Assembly: GCA_020026075.1 (NCBI GenBank)
Contig: JAHHQZ010000041.1
Span: forward strand, 1 to 10,886
Direction: 5' to 3'
DNA length: 10,886 bases
Origin: Actinobacillus sp.
Lineage (GTDB): Bacteria; Pseudomonadota; Gammaproteobacteria; Enterobacterales; Pasteurellaceae
Shown one piece after another: positions 4,958 to 10,886 of the stretch (positions are counted from its first letter, which is position 1; every line of letters starts with the position of its first letter). The notes beneath the pieces are model-generated. The model saw nothing but the letters and a program-made list of their open reading frames with translations. It had not been told where the DNA came from and did no database searches. A program made the position numbers and the translations under genes.

Positions 4958-7345
4958 CTAGTCACGTAATGTTGCATTAAATTGGCCGTTTAACGCCGTT
5001 AGAACCGCATTGACAACTGCTTGAATATCCTTTTCTTCAAGGGTTTTTTCGCTGTCTTGAATAGTTAAGCTTACCGCTAAACTTTTCTTACCCTGTGGCA
5101 AGTTGTCGCCTTGATAAACGTCAAACAGGGTAACATTGGTTAAACGTTCACCGCCGGCTTGACGGCTCACTTTTAGCACATCGCCTGCTGGCACGGTTGC
5201 ATCAACCACAATGGCTAAGTCACGTTTGTTCGCAGGGAAACGAGAAACAGAATGCACATTTGGAATGGCTTTTTCGTTAATGCTTGACCATTCGATTTGC
5301 ATAATAATTGGCTTACCGCTAATGCCTAACCTTTGTGCAACACGTGGGTGTAACGTGCCAATAAAGCCCACTTCTTTGCCGTCAACTAAGATTGCAGCAG
5401 ATTGTCCTGGATGCAACGCTGGGAAAGTTTTAGCGACAAAGGTTAAGGTTTTTTCGGCATTCGTTAGGGTTAAAATGCGTTCTAAGTCCCCTTTCAAATC
5501 AAAGAAATCCACTGGCTGCGGTTTGCTTTCCCAGTTAAGCGCTGTACGGTCGCCAACAATCACTGCCCCAACGACCATTTCTTGGCGAATGCCGTTTTCT
5601 GCTTGTGTGTCTGGTACAAAACGTAAGCCCGTTTCAAATAAACGAATACGGTTTTGTTGACGGTTTTGGTTATAGGCTACTGCGCCTAATAAACCTGCCA
5701 TTAAAGACAAACGCATTGCAGACATTTCACGGGAAATTGGATTTGGCAACACCATCGCCTCTTGTGCAGGATGCAACAAGGCTTGCGTGTCAGGATCCAC
5801 AAAGCTATATGAAATAATTTCGTGGTAATCGCTATCCACAAAGGCTTGACGTAAGCGGTTTAGGCTCACATCTTTTTCTGGCTGGGTGCGTAAACGCAAA
5901 TGAGCTAACGGTGCTTGGTTTGGAATGCTGTTGTAACCATACAAGCGTGCCACTTCTTCGATGAGATCTTCTTCGATCGCCACGTCAAAACGCCACGAGC
6001 TTGGCGTTACTTGCCACTGTTCATCGCCCACTTCTACGGCAAAACCTAAGCGTTGCAGAATGTCTGTCACTTGTTCGCTTGGAATATGATGACCTAGCAA
6101 AGTATCTAACTTTTTACGAGTTAAGGTGATTTTTGGCAAGGTCGGAATATTTTCTAAATTTTCGTCAGCACATACAGGGCCTGCTTCGCCACCACAAATG
6201 CTTAAAATTAAAGCAGTGGCACGTTCCATCATTTGCTGGCATAAATTGAAATCGACACCTCGTTCAAAACGGTGTGATGCGTCTGTGTGCAAGCCGTATT
6301 GGCGTGCACGGCCAGTAATGGCTAATGGTGCGAAGAATGCGGATTCGAGCAATACATTTTTGGTTTCTGCGGTAACACCACTCATTTCTCCGCCGAAAAT
6401 TCCGGCCATCGCTAATGCCCCTGATTGATCGGCGATCACTAGCGTATTTTCTTGCAATTCTACGGTGTTACCATCGAGCAAGGTTAAGGTTTCTTGCGGT
6501 TTCGCAAAACGTACAACCACAGGTGCCGTCACTTTGTCCGCATCAAAAGCGTGCATTGGTTGACCAAATTCCAACAAAATGTAGTTGGTAATATCCACTA
6601 AGGCATCAATGGAACGAATGCCGCCACGACGTAGTTTTTCTTGCATCCAAAGTGGGGTTTTCGCTTGTGGGTTGACGTTTTTAATCAAACGCAATAAATA
6701 GCGAGGTGCCGCCTCTTTCGCTTCAACGTTAATCGCTACGCTGTCGTTATGGGTTGCTGGCACAGCCTCTACCGCTGGTACGGTTAGATTTAATTGATTT
6801 AAGGCTGCAATATCACGGGCAACCCCTGCAATGCTCAAACAGTCTGCACGGTTTGGCGTTAAGCTCACTTCAATGCTATTGTCATCAAAACCTAAATATT
6901 CACGCAAATCCATACCCACTGGGGCATCGGCTGGCAGTTCTAAAATGCCATCCTTGTCGTCTTCAATGCCTAATTCACCAAAAGAACACAACATTCCTTC
7001 GGACGGCTGACCACGCAATTTGGTTTTCTTGATTTTAAAATCACCTGGCAAAATCGCACCGTCTGTGGCACAAGCCACTTTCAAGCCTAAACGACAGTTT
7101 CTCGCACCGCACACGATGTCAAGCAAACGTTCGCCGCCAACATTGACTTTGGTAACTTGTAATTTGTCTGCATCAGGATGGCGTGCACACTCCACTACTT
7201 CACCCACAACCACGCCAGAGAATGCCCCAGCCACAGGCTCGCAACCGTCTACTTCTAAGCCGAGCATTGTTAATTGATCGCACAAGGTTTCGCTATCAAT
7301 GCTTGGATTCACCCACTCACGCAACCAGTTTTCACTTAATTTCAT
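4958..7345 (-). CDS. pheT: Phenylalanine--tRNA ligase beta subunit
   Basis: A 795-residue protein, the same length as E. coli PheT, and half of the (alpha-beta)2 enzyme that charges tRNA-Phe. Domain order is complete: a tRNA-binding OB domain (about 39-148, with CARHPDADKLQV and GMLCSFGELG), the B3/4 editing domain (about 210-385, with NYILLEFGQPMHAFD), the B5 domain (about 400-475), the catalytic-like core (about 490-680, VLPNPISREMSAMR), and a C-terminal ferredoxin-like anticodon-binding domain (about 700-795, SRFPANKRDLAIVVD). An AAGGAA ribosome-binding site lies in the 15-bp gap after pheS, and ihfA follows 9 bp after the stop, so the three form one operon. Two dispersed motif sites lie within it (6140-6163 and 6384-6407). 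Confidence 0.98.
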   Translation of the reverse strand: MKLSENWLREWVNPSIDSETLCDQLTMLGLEVDGCEPVAGAFSGVVVGEVVECARHPDADKLQVTKVNVGGERLLDIVCGARNCRLGLKVACATDGAILPGDFKIKKTKLRGQPSEGMLCSFGELGIEDDKDGILELPADAPVGMDLREYLGFDDNSIEVSLTPNRADCLSIAGVARDIAALNQLNLTVPAVEAVPATHNDSVAINVEAKEAAPRYLLRLIKNVNPQAKTPLWMQEKLRRGGIRSIDALVDITNYILLEFGQPMHAFDADKVTAPVVVRFAKPQETLTLLDGNTVELQENTLVIADQSGALAMAGIFGGEMSGVTAETKNVLLESAFFAPLAITGRARQYGLHTDASHRFERGVDFNLCQQMMERATALILSICGGEAGPVCADENLENIPTLPKITLTRKKLDTLLGHHIPSEQVTDILQRLGFAVEVGDEQWQVTPSSWRFDVAIEEDLIEEVARLYGYNSIPNQAPLAHLRLRTQPEKDVSLNRLRQAFVDSDYHEIISYSFVDPDTQALLHPAQEAMVLPNPISREMSAMRLSLMAGLLGAVAYNQNRQQNRIRLFETGLRFVPDTQAENGIRQEMVVGAVIVGDRTALNWESKPQPVDFFDLKGDLERILTLTNAEKTLTFVAKTFPALHPGQSAAILVDGKEVGFIGTLHPRVAQRLGISGKPIIMQIEWSSINEKAIPNVHSVSRFPANKRDLAIVVDATVPAGDVLKVSRQAGGERLTNVTLFDVYQGDNLPQGKKSLAVSLTIQDSEKTLEEKDIQAVVNAVLTALNGQFNATLRD
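6140..6163 (+). repeat. Uptake-signal-like motif, site 5 (variant)
   Basis: GGTCGGAATATT, six bases, ATTTTC, inside pheT. One core mismatch (T for C) and one mismatch in the second A/T block. Confidence 0.5.
6384..6407 (-). repeat. Uptake-signal-like motif, site 6
   Basis: On the minus strand GGCCGGAATTTT, six bases, AGAAAT, inside pheT. The core is exact and the second block has one mismatch. Confidence 0.6.
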
Positions 7346-7360
7346 TCTTTATTCCTTAAA

Positions 7361-8362
7361 TTATTTAAATTGTTGTAAAAAACGCAGATCATTTTCAAAG
7401 AAAGCACGTAGATCAGTTACGTTATAACGCAACATTGTTAAACGCTCCACGCCCATACCTACGGCAAAACCTGTGTATTCGTTCGGATCAATGCCCACAT
7501 TGCGCAATACGTTTGGATGCACCATACCGCAGCCTAACACTTCCAACCATTTGCCGTTTTTACCCATAACATCCACTTCGGCGGAAGGCTCTGTGAATGG
7601 GAAATAAGACGGACGGAAACGCACCTTAAGATCTTCTTCAAAGAATGCTCGCAGAAAATCGTGCAATAAGCCTTTTAATTCCGCAAAATTCGCATGTTTG
7701 TCCACATAAAGCAGTTCAATTTGATGGAACATTGGCGTGTGCGTTTGGTCGTAGTCGTTACGGTACACTTTACCTGGTGCCATAATGCGGATTGGCGGCT
7801 GTTGTTTTTCCATTGTACGAATTTGCACGCCAGAGGTTTGCGTACGTAATAAACGTTTTACATCAAACCAAAATGTATCGTGATCCGCACGGGCTGGATG
7901 GTGGGCTGGAATATTCAAGGCATCAAAGTTGTAGAAATCGCTTTCAATTTCAGGACCTTCTGCCACTTCAAAACCGAGCGTTGAGAAAAAATCCACCACA
8001 CGATTGATGGTCATTGTTACAGGATGTAAACCGCCAAGCTCGGTATGACGACCAGGTAAGCTCACATCAATACTTTCTGCCGCCAGTTGGGCGTTTAAAG
8101 CATTTTCTTCCCATAAGGCTTTGGTTTCATTCAACAACTGTTGAACGTGCTGTTTCGCCTCGTTAATTTTTGCCCCTACTTTTGGGCGCTCGCTAGGCTC
8201 AACATTGCGTAGGCCTTGCATCATTTGCGTAAAATGACCTTTTTTACCGAAATACGCCACACGAAATTCATCTAGGCAATCAAGACGATTTTCAGGCAAA
8301 GCGGCAAGTTCTGCTGTCGCTTGTTGAGTGAGTTCAGTTAGGGTTTGCGTTAAATCAGGCAT
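7361..8362 (-). CDS. pheS: Phenylalanine--tRNA ligase alpha subunit
   Basis: A 333-residue class II aminoacyl-tRNA synthetase catalytic subunit (E. coli PheS has 327). It activates phenylalanine with ATP and, with the beta subunit, charges tRNA-Phe. Visible landmarks: an N-terminal coiled-coil arm with YFGKKGHFTQ, then SLPGRH, GPEIESDFYNFDALN, HHPARADHDTFWF, the motif 2 region APGKVYRNDYDQTHTPMFHQ, RFRPSYFPFTEPSAE, and motif 3 GFAVGMGVERLTML. I chose the ATG at 8362 (MPDLTQTL). It follows a TAAGGATAAG ribosome-binding site and agrees with family length; the frame is open 32 codons further upstream but that stretch is leader sequence. The binding-pocket alanine in GFAVG is the ordinary wild-type residue. 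Upstream lies a Lon-like gene rather than the infC-rpmI-rplT block of E. coli. Confidence 0.98.
   Translation of the reverse strand: MPDLTQTLTELTQQATAELAALPENRLDCLDEFRVAYFGKKGHFTQMMQGLRNVEPSERPKVGAKINEAKQHVQQLLNETKALWEENALNAQLAAESIDVSLPGRHTELGGLHPVTMTINRVVDFFSTLGFEVAEGPEIESDFYNFDALNIPAHHPARADHDTFWFDVKRLLRTQTSGVQIRTMEKQQPPIRIMAPGKVYRNDYDQTHTPMFHQIELLYVDKHANFAELKGLLHDFLRAFFEEDLKVRFRPSYFPFTEPSAEVDVMGKNGKWLEVLGCGMVHPNVLRNVGIDPNEYTGFAVGMGVERLTMLRYNVTDLRAFFENDLRFLQQFK
7904..7927 (+). repeat. Uptake-signal-like motif, site 7
   Basis: GGCTGGAATATT, six bases, ATCAAA, inside pheS. The core is exact and the second block has one mismatch. Confidence 0.6.
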
Positions 8363-8414
8363 AATGTTCTTATCCTTACGTTTATCTATTTGTTTTTTTT
8401 TATCAATTTGTGAT

Positions 8415-8459
8415 GGTGAAAAGTGGCTAATAATAATATGAACCACGCAAGAAATCACC
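8415..8459 (-). promoter_or_regulatory. Possible structured leader of pheS
   Basis: Starting about 52 bases before the pheS start codon the minus strand can fold into nested arms: outer GGTGA (8459-8455) with TCACC (8419-8415), and inner GTGG (8446-8443) with CCAC (8426-8423), around an AU-rich loop. No U-tract follows, so it is not an obvious attenuator, and I see no phenylalanine-rich leader peptide like E. coli PheM. I also found no convincing sigma-70 promoter here. A regulatory role is speculative. Confidence 0.25.
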
Positions 8460-8512
8460 TTTTATTACAACAATTACCCCGCTTTGACTGCGAAAAGTTA
8501 CGCAAAAACGAG

Positions 8513-8536
8513 GGCTGGAATATTTCACAAATTTTT
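8513..8536 (+). repeat. Uptake-signal-like motif, site 8 (inverted pair, first arm)
   Basis: GGCTGGAATATT, six bases, ATTTTT. Full match in the gap between the Lon-like gene and pheS. It faces site 9 five bases away. Confidence 0.75.
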
Positions 8537-8541
8537 ATCAC

Positions 8542-8565
8542 ATTATTTTTTGCAATATTCCGGCG
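8542..8565 (-). repeat. Uptake-signal-like motif, site 9 (inverted pair, second arm)
   Basis: On the minus strand CGCCGGAATATT, six bases, AATAAT. With site 8 it forms an inverted repeat with 11-base arms (one mismatch), beginning 19 bases after the stop of the Lon-like gene, where it may act as that gene's terminator. Confidence 0.7.
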
Positions 8566-8583
8566 TGGCATTTTGGCGAAAGT

Positions 8584-10389
8584 TTAGCGAAACAAACGTG
8601 TAAACCAGCCGCCTTTTGGCTCGTGGTGTTGGGCAAAACGTTGTTGAATGCACCACACTAAATCAGGGTTTTTACGGCGTTGACGGCGTGATGGGTTTAG
8701 TGCCACAAGGGCTTGCCCAAAAACGACCTCGCATGCTTCGTTTACATCGTCTACTGCCCAAATGGCGAACTTCCCTTCATTGACGGCGGCGATCACCTCA
8801 TCGTTCAAACTGAGTTGATGATAAGTAACTTTTGGGATCACCACACCGTGAACGGCACCAGCGTTTTTGGCGTTGTCATCAAGATTAAAATTACGAGCTT
8901 TGCACAAGGCGAAAAAGCCTTCGATTTTTTCATTCACGCCGCCCACGCTATGCACTAAGCCGAATTGATCAATGCTCCCTGTAACGGCGATGTGTTGCGG
9001 TACAGGCACTTCGGCAAGGCTACTGATTAAACTTAAAAAGCATGCCAAAGAGGCGCTGTCGCCGTCTATTTCACCGTAGGATTGCTCAAATACCACTGTC
9101 GCTGAGAAAGGCAGTTGTGCAGGCAAACCCAGCACATTCGCCAAACAAGCCTCCGCAATGAGCAAGCCTTTACTGTGCAAATTGCCCGCTAGCTCCGTTT
9201 TGCGTTCCACATCAATCACCTCACCATCACCAAACTGAACTAAACAGCTAATGCGAACAGGCTCGCCAAAGGCCTGTGGCATTCCTGCATATTCCACAAC
9301 CGAAAGCCCATTGACTTGCCCCACGCACACCCCTGCAGTGGCGATGTAAATTTGCTCTTGCAAAATGGCATCTAGGGCATGTTCTCGTAGTAGGCTGGAA
9401 TTTTCAGCTTGTTTTTGGAAATGATGCTTTAAATGTTCTGCGGTTAAATAATTAGTTTTCGCTTGCGTGCGAATATCGCCAAATAAACGGCGCAAAGCCG
9501 TGTAATCTAAGGGCACCCAATGGCGATCTTCGCTTTTGCGCACTAAATGAGCATATAACGCTTGCTCAGCACCTATCCCCAGTAAAACGCTTTCTTTTTG
9601 TGCCACAAAACGCACAAAATCACACCATTTCTGGGCGTTATCCCCTTGTGTAATATGCAAAAGCCCCTGTATTTCGCCATAACTTGCCCATTGATAAAGC
9701 GTAGGATCCAATGCCTCCAAATGCATTAATTCTTCACGGCTACCCACAAAAATCACTTTTAACCGCACAGGAAAATCTGGCACAACCACAGGGCAAGCTT
9801 GGTTAAAGTCAGATGTTTGCCAAGCGAAACGTTTCGCCATTAAGGTAGATTTTAAACGCTGCCAAAGACGAGGTTCAGCTAAAAAAGCCACCACAGGCAA
9901 CAGCAAAAGCCCCCCATTTGCTTGCTGTAACAACCCCGCATTAATAGCACATTGGCTGTCGCTATGGGCGGTTTTCGGCGAGTAAATCACATTGCCAAAC
10001 AGTTGGGCTTTTTCTAAATACAATGCACTTAACACGGGCATTGTAGCTAAGTGATTATTTTTTAAAGAAATATTCCAGTCTGCGTTTTGGGGAATAATGT
10101 CATAATCGGGCTGGGCTGCGACAAAGGGTTTCGCTTGGGCATATTGTTGTTTTAAATAATGGCTGAGCAATAAAATGCTTTCGCTGGTATTTTCGCTTTG
10201 TAGCACCAACGCTTGTGCACTCGCATTTTGCAAAAATTGCGCCAATGCCAAAGTCACTTTCGGTTGAATATCAAAATACTGAAAATTTGATGTAATCGTC
10301 TGCTCCGTTGTCACAGTTTCTGGTAGCAACGGCTGTAAATCACTTGCTTGAAGTGTAAATTTAGACGCTAGGGATAAATTCGATTGCAT
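8584..10389 (-). CDS. ycbZ: Lon-like (LonH/YcbZ-type) serine protease homolog
   Basis: A 601-residue protein like E. coli YcbZ (586 aa). The C-terminal half is a Lon (S16) protease domain with the Ser-Lys dyad intact: Ser445 in EIDGDSASLA and Lys488 in VGGVNEKIEG, 43 residues apart as in Lon. The N-terminal half replaces the AAA+ ATPase of true Lon. I see no Walker A loop, only a degenerate region with ANGGLLLLPVVAFLAEPRLW around 155-180, typical of this subfamily, so ATP-driven unfolding is doubtful. No signal peptide or membrane segment is visible. The last 30 residues are basic and aromatic (SRRQRRKNP to GGWFTRLFR). The ribosome-binding site is weak (AAAGAAA). It is transcribed alone from a likely promoter just upstream. 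Two dispersed motif sites lie within it. The biological role of the family is poorly known. Confidence 0.92.
   Translation of the reverse strand: MQSNLSLASKFTLQASDLQPLLPETVTTEQTITSNFQYFDIQPKVTLALAQFLQNASAQALVLQSENTSESILLLSHYLKQQYAQAKPFVAAQPDYDIIPQNADWNISLKNNHLATMPVLSALYLEKAQLFGNVIYSPKTAHSDSQCAINAGLLQQANGGLLLLPVVAFLAEPRLWQRLKSTLMAKRFAWQTSDFNQACPVVVPDFPVRLKVIFVGSREELMHLEALDPTLYQWASYGEIQGLLHITQGDNAQKWCDFVRFVAQKESVLLGIGAEQALYAHLVRKSEDRHWVPLDYTALRRLFGDIRTQAKTNYLTAEHLKHHFQKQAENSSLLREHALDAILQEQIYIATAGVCVGQVNGLSVVEYAGMPQAFGEPVRISCLVQFGDGEVIDVERKTELAGNLHSKGLLIAEACLANVLGLPAQLPFSATVVFEQSYGEIDGDSASLACFLSLISSLAEVPVPQHIAVTGSIDQFGLVHSVGGVNEKIEGFFALCKARNFNLDDNAKNAGAVHGVVIPKVTYHQLSLNDEVIAAVNEGKFAIWAVDDVNEACEVVFGQALVALNPSRRQRRKNPDLVWCIQQRFAQHHEPKGGWFTRLFR
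9393..9416 (+). repeat. Uptake-signal-like motif, site 10
   Basis: GGCTGGAATTTT, six bases, GTTTTT, inside the Lon-like gene, opposite to its coding strand. Full match. Confidence 0.72.
10057..10080 (-). repeat. Uptake-signal-like motif, site 11
   Basis: On the minus strand GACTGGAATATT, six bases, AAAAAT, inside the Lon-like gene. Full match. Confidence 0.7.
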
Positions 10390-10421
10390 AATAAGAGTTT
10401 CTTTAAAAATACAAGCGGGCG

Positions 10422-10450
10422 ATTATGGCACATTTTTCCCTGTTTGTAAC
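10422..10450 (-). promoter_or_regulatory. Probable sigma-70 promoter of the Lon-like gene
   Basis: On the minus strand GTTACA (10450-10445) and CATAAT (10427-10422) are 17 bp apart. They would place the transcript start about 25 bases before the ATG at 10389. Each hexamer is a fair match to consensus. Confidence 0.45.
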
Positions 10451-10588
10451 AGCTTTATTCGTTGAACCACGTAGGTTATCCTTTCCCACTTTGCATCCTT
10501 ATTCACTTTTTCTCTTTTATCACAAACGGCATTATCAACGAAAACAAACAGCAAAATGGAGAACTTCCTTTGCTTTTTGCGTCAATCA

Positions 10589-10629
10589 AAACAAAATTTT
10601 GCGATCACCATCGCAAAACAAAATAAAAA
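10589..10629. repeat. Hairpin repeat, copy 1
   Basis: An A-rich segment around a 9-bp hairpin: TTTTGCGAT (10597-10605), loop CACC, ATCGCAAAA (10610-10618), with flanks AACAAAA and ACAAAATAAAAA. Nearly the same sequence recurs 190 bp downstream. Copy 1 ends exactly where a dispersed motif site begins. Confidence 0.8.
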
Positions 10630-10653
10630 GGCTGGAATTTTCGTCAAAATTTT
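10630..10653 (+). repeat. Uptake-signal-like motif, site 12
   Basis: GGCTGGAATTTT, six bases, AATTTT. It is intergenic, directly after hairpin repeat copy 1. Like site 1, its spacer region holds CGTCAAAAT, one base offset. Confidence 0.75.
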
Positions 10654-10778
10654 ATCAAAAAATCCCACCTTGAATATTTAATCCATCCCCTTTCCCCAGC
10701 CTAGTGCTAACAATACTCCTCAAAAGCTTAACTATTAAAGCAAGGATGGCTTGCCCCTTGTAAACATTCTGTGCATTG

Positions 10779-10820
10779 AAACAAAATTTTTGCGATCGTG
10801 ATCGCAAAACAAAAATAAAA
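10779..10820. repeat. Hairpin repeat, copy 2
   Basis: Direct repeat of the copy at 10589-10629, with identical 9-base arms (10788-10796 and 10801-10809) but a CGTG loop instead of CACC, and one extra A/T in each flank. It ends 12 bp before the right-hand IS terminus. No good U-tract follows on either strand, so terminator function is doubtful. Confidence 0.8.
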
Positions 10821-10832
10821 ACCGCTACATCA

Positions 10833-10886
10833 TGATCTGCACCCCAAAAGTTGGACTAACCAGTCAACTAATTAAGGTGCAGATTT
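10833..10886 (+). mobile_element. Terminus of an IS3-family (IS150-group-like) insertion sequence, right edge
   Basis: Identical, in inverted orientation, to bases 1-54. The element begins with TG at 10833 and runs rightward out of the window. Arms 10835-10843 and 10876-10884 pair over 9 bases, and 10849-10857 pairs imperfectly with 10862-10869, so the terminus can form a long broken hairpin. TTGGAC at 10851-10856 could act as a -35 element of the IS, but no matching -10 lies within the window. Confidence 0.75.

Larger units (their letters stand above)
10390..10832. other. Intergenic region of 443 bp without a credible gene
   Basis: Apart from the probable promoter for the Lon-like gene, two copies of a hairpin repeat and one dispersed motif site, I see nothing coding. 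An 82-codon plus-strand frame (10425-10673) overlaps that promoter, lacks a ribosome-binding site, has low-complexity composition, and runs through a repeat and a motif site, so I do not call it a gene. Confidence 0.6.

Noticed and set aside
8363..8458. A PheS start 32 codons upstream
   Set aside because: The extra residues are absent from the family, lie in A/T-rich leader with possible stems, and the ATG at 8362 has a good ribosome-binding site.
8455..8571. A 38-codon minus-strand frame before pheS as a leader peptide gene
   Set aside because: No ribosome-binding site is evident, Phe codons are scattered rather than clustered, and it runs through the inverted motif pair.
10425..10673. An 82-codon plus-strand reading frame in the gap beyond the Lon-like gene
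   Set aside because: No ribosome-binding site, biased low-complexity composition, overlaps a probable promoter, a repeat and a motif site, and resembles no protein I know.
1..10886. The whole window as a composite transposon
   Set aside because: Only IS ends are visible, the interior holds essential housekeeping genes, and a contig ending at IS repeats explains the identical edges more simply.

Overview
The window looks like a chromosomal segment of a gamma-proteobacterium of the family Pasteurellaceae. Evidence: the pheS-pheT-ihfA block, a YcbZ/LonH-type protease, an Rnm (YciV/TrpH)-type PHP protein, moderate-to-low GC, and a dispersed motif built like a Pasteurellaceae DNA uptake signal. 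I cannot name the genus. Both edges carry the same 54-bp terminus of an IS3-family (IS150-group-like) insertion sequence. The copies point outward, so the window is the DNA between two IS copies, possibly a contig that ended at repeats.

Layout. (1) 1-54: IS end. (2) 97-2340, minus strand: a compact cluster of a frameshifted DNA/RNA non-specific nuclease gene, a small gene of unknown function, and rnm; the second and third genes abut stop-to-start. (3) 2512-4601, plus strand: a promoter, three PTS genes of the ascorbate (Ula) type in the order IIB, IIC, IIA, and a strong terminator that can serve both strands. (4) 4607-8362, minus strand: pheS, pheT and ihfA in tight succession, i.e. both phenylalanyl-tRNA synthetase subunits plus the IHF alpha subunit. 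(5) 8363-8583: pheS leader, with an inverted pair of the dispersed motif. (6) 8584-10389, minus strand: the Lon-like protease gene. (7) 10390-10832: 443 bp with no credible gene, holding a probable protease-gene promoter, two copies of a ~41-bp hairpin repeat and one motif site. (8) 10833-10886: the second IS end.

Most interesting observation. A 24-nt motif, core GGCTGGAATTTT or close variants, then six free bases and a second A/T block, occurs 12 times in 10.9 kb on both strands, inside and between genes. Eleven sites match CYGGAATWTT exactly, where about 0.1 would be expected by chance. Core plus two A/T tracts one helical turn apart is the architecture of the Pasteurellaceae uptake signal sequence, yet I see no intact copy of the known cores (AAGTGCGGT or ACAAGCGGT). 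I propose a third uptake-sequence dialect. Other points of interest are a 13-14 residue insertion in IhfA, an orphan Ula-type PTS with altered substrate-contact positions, a two-base slip in the nuclease gene, and a palindromic IS terminus.
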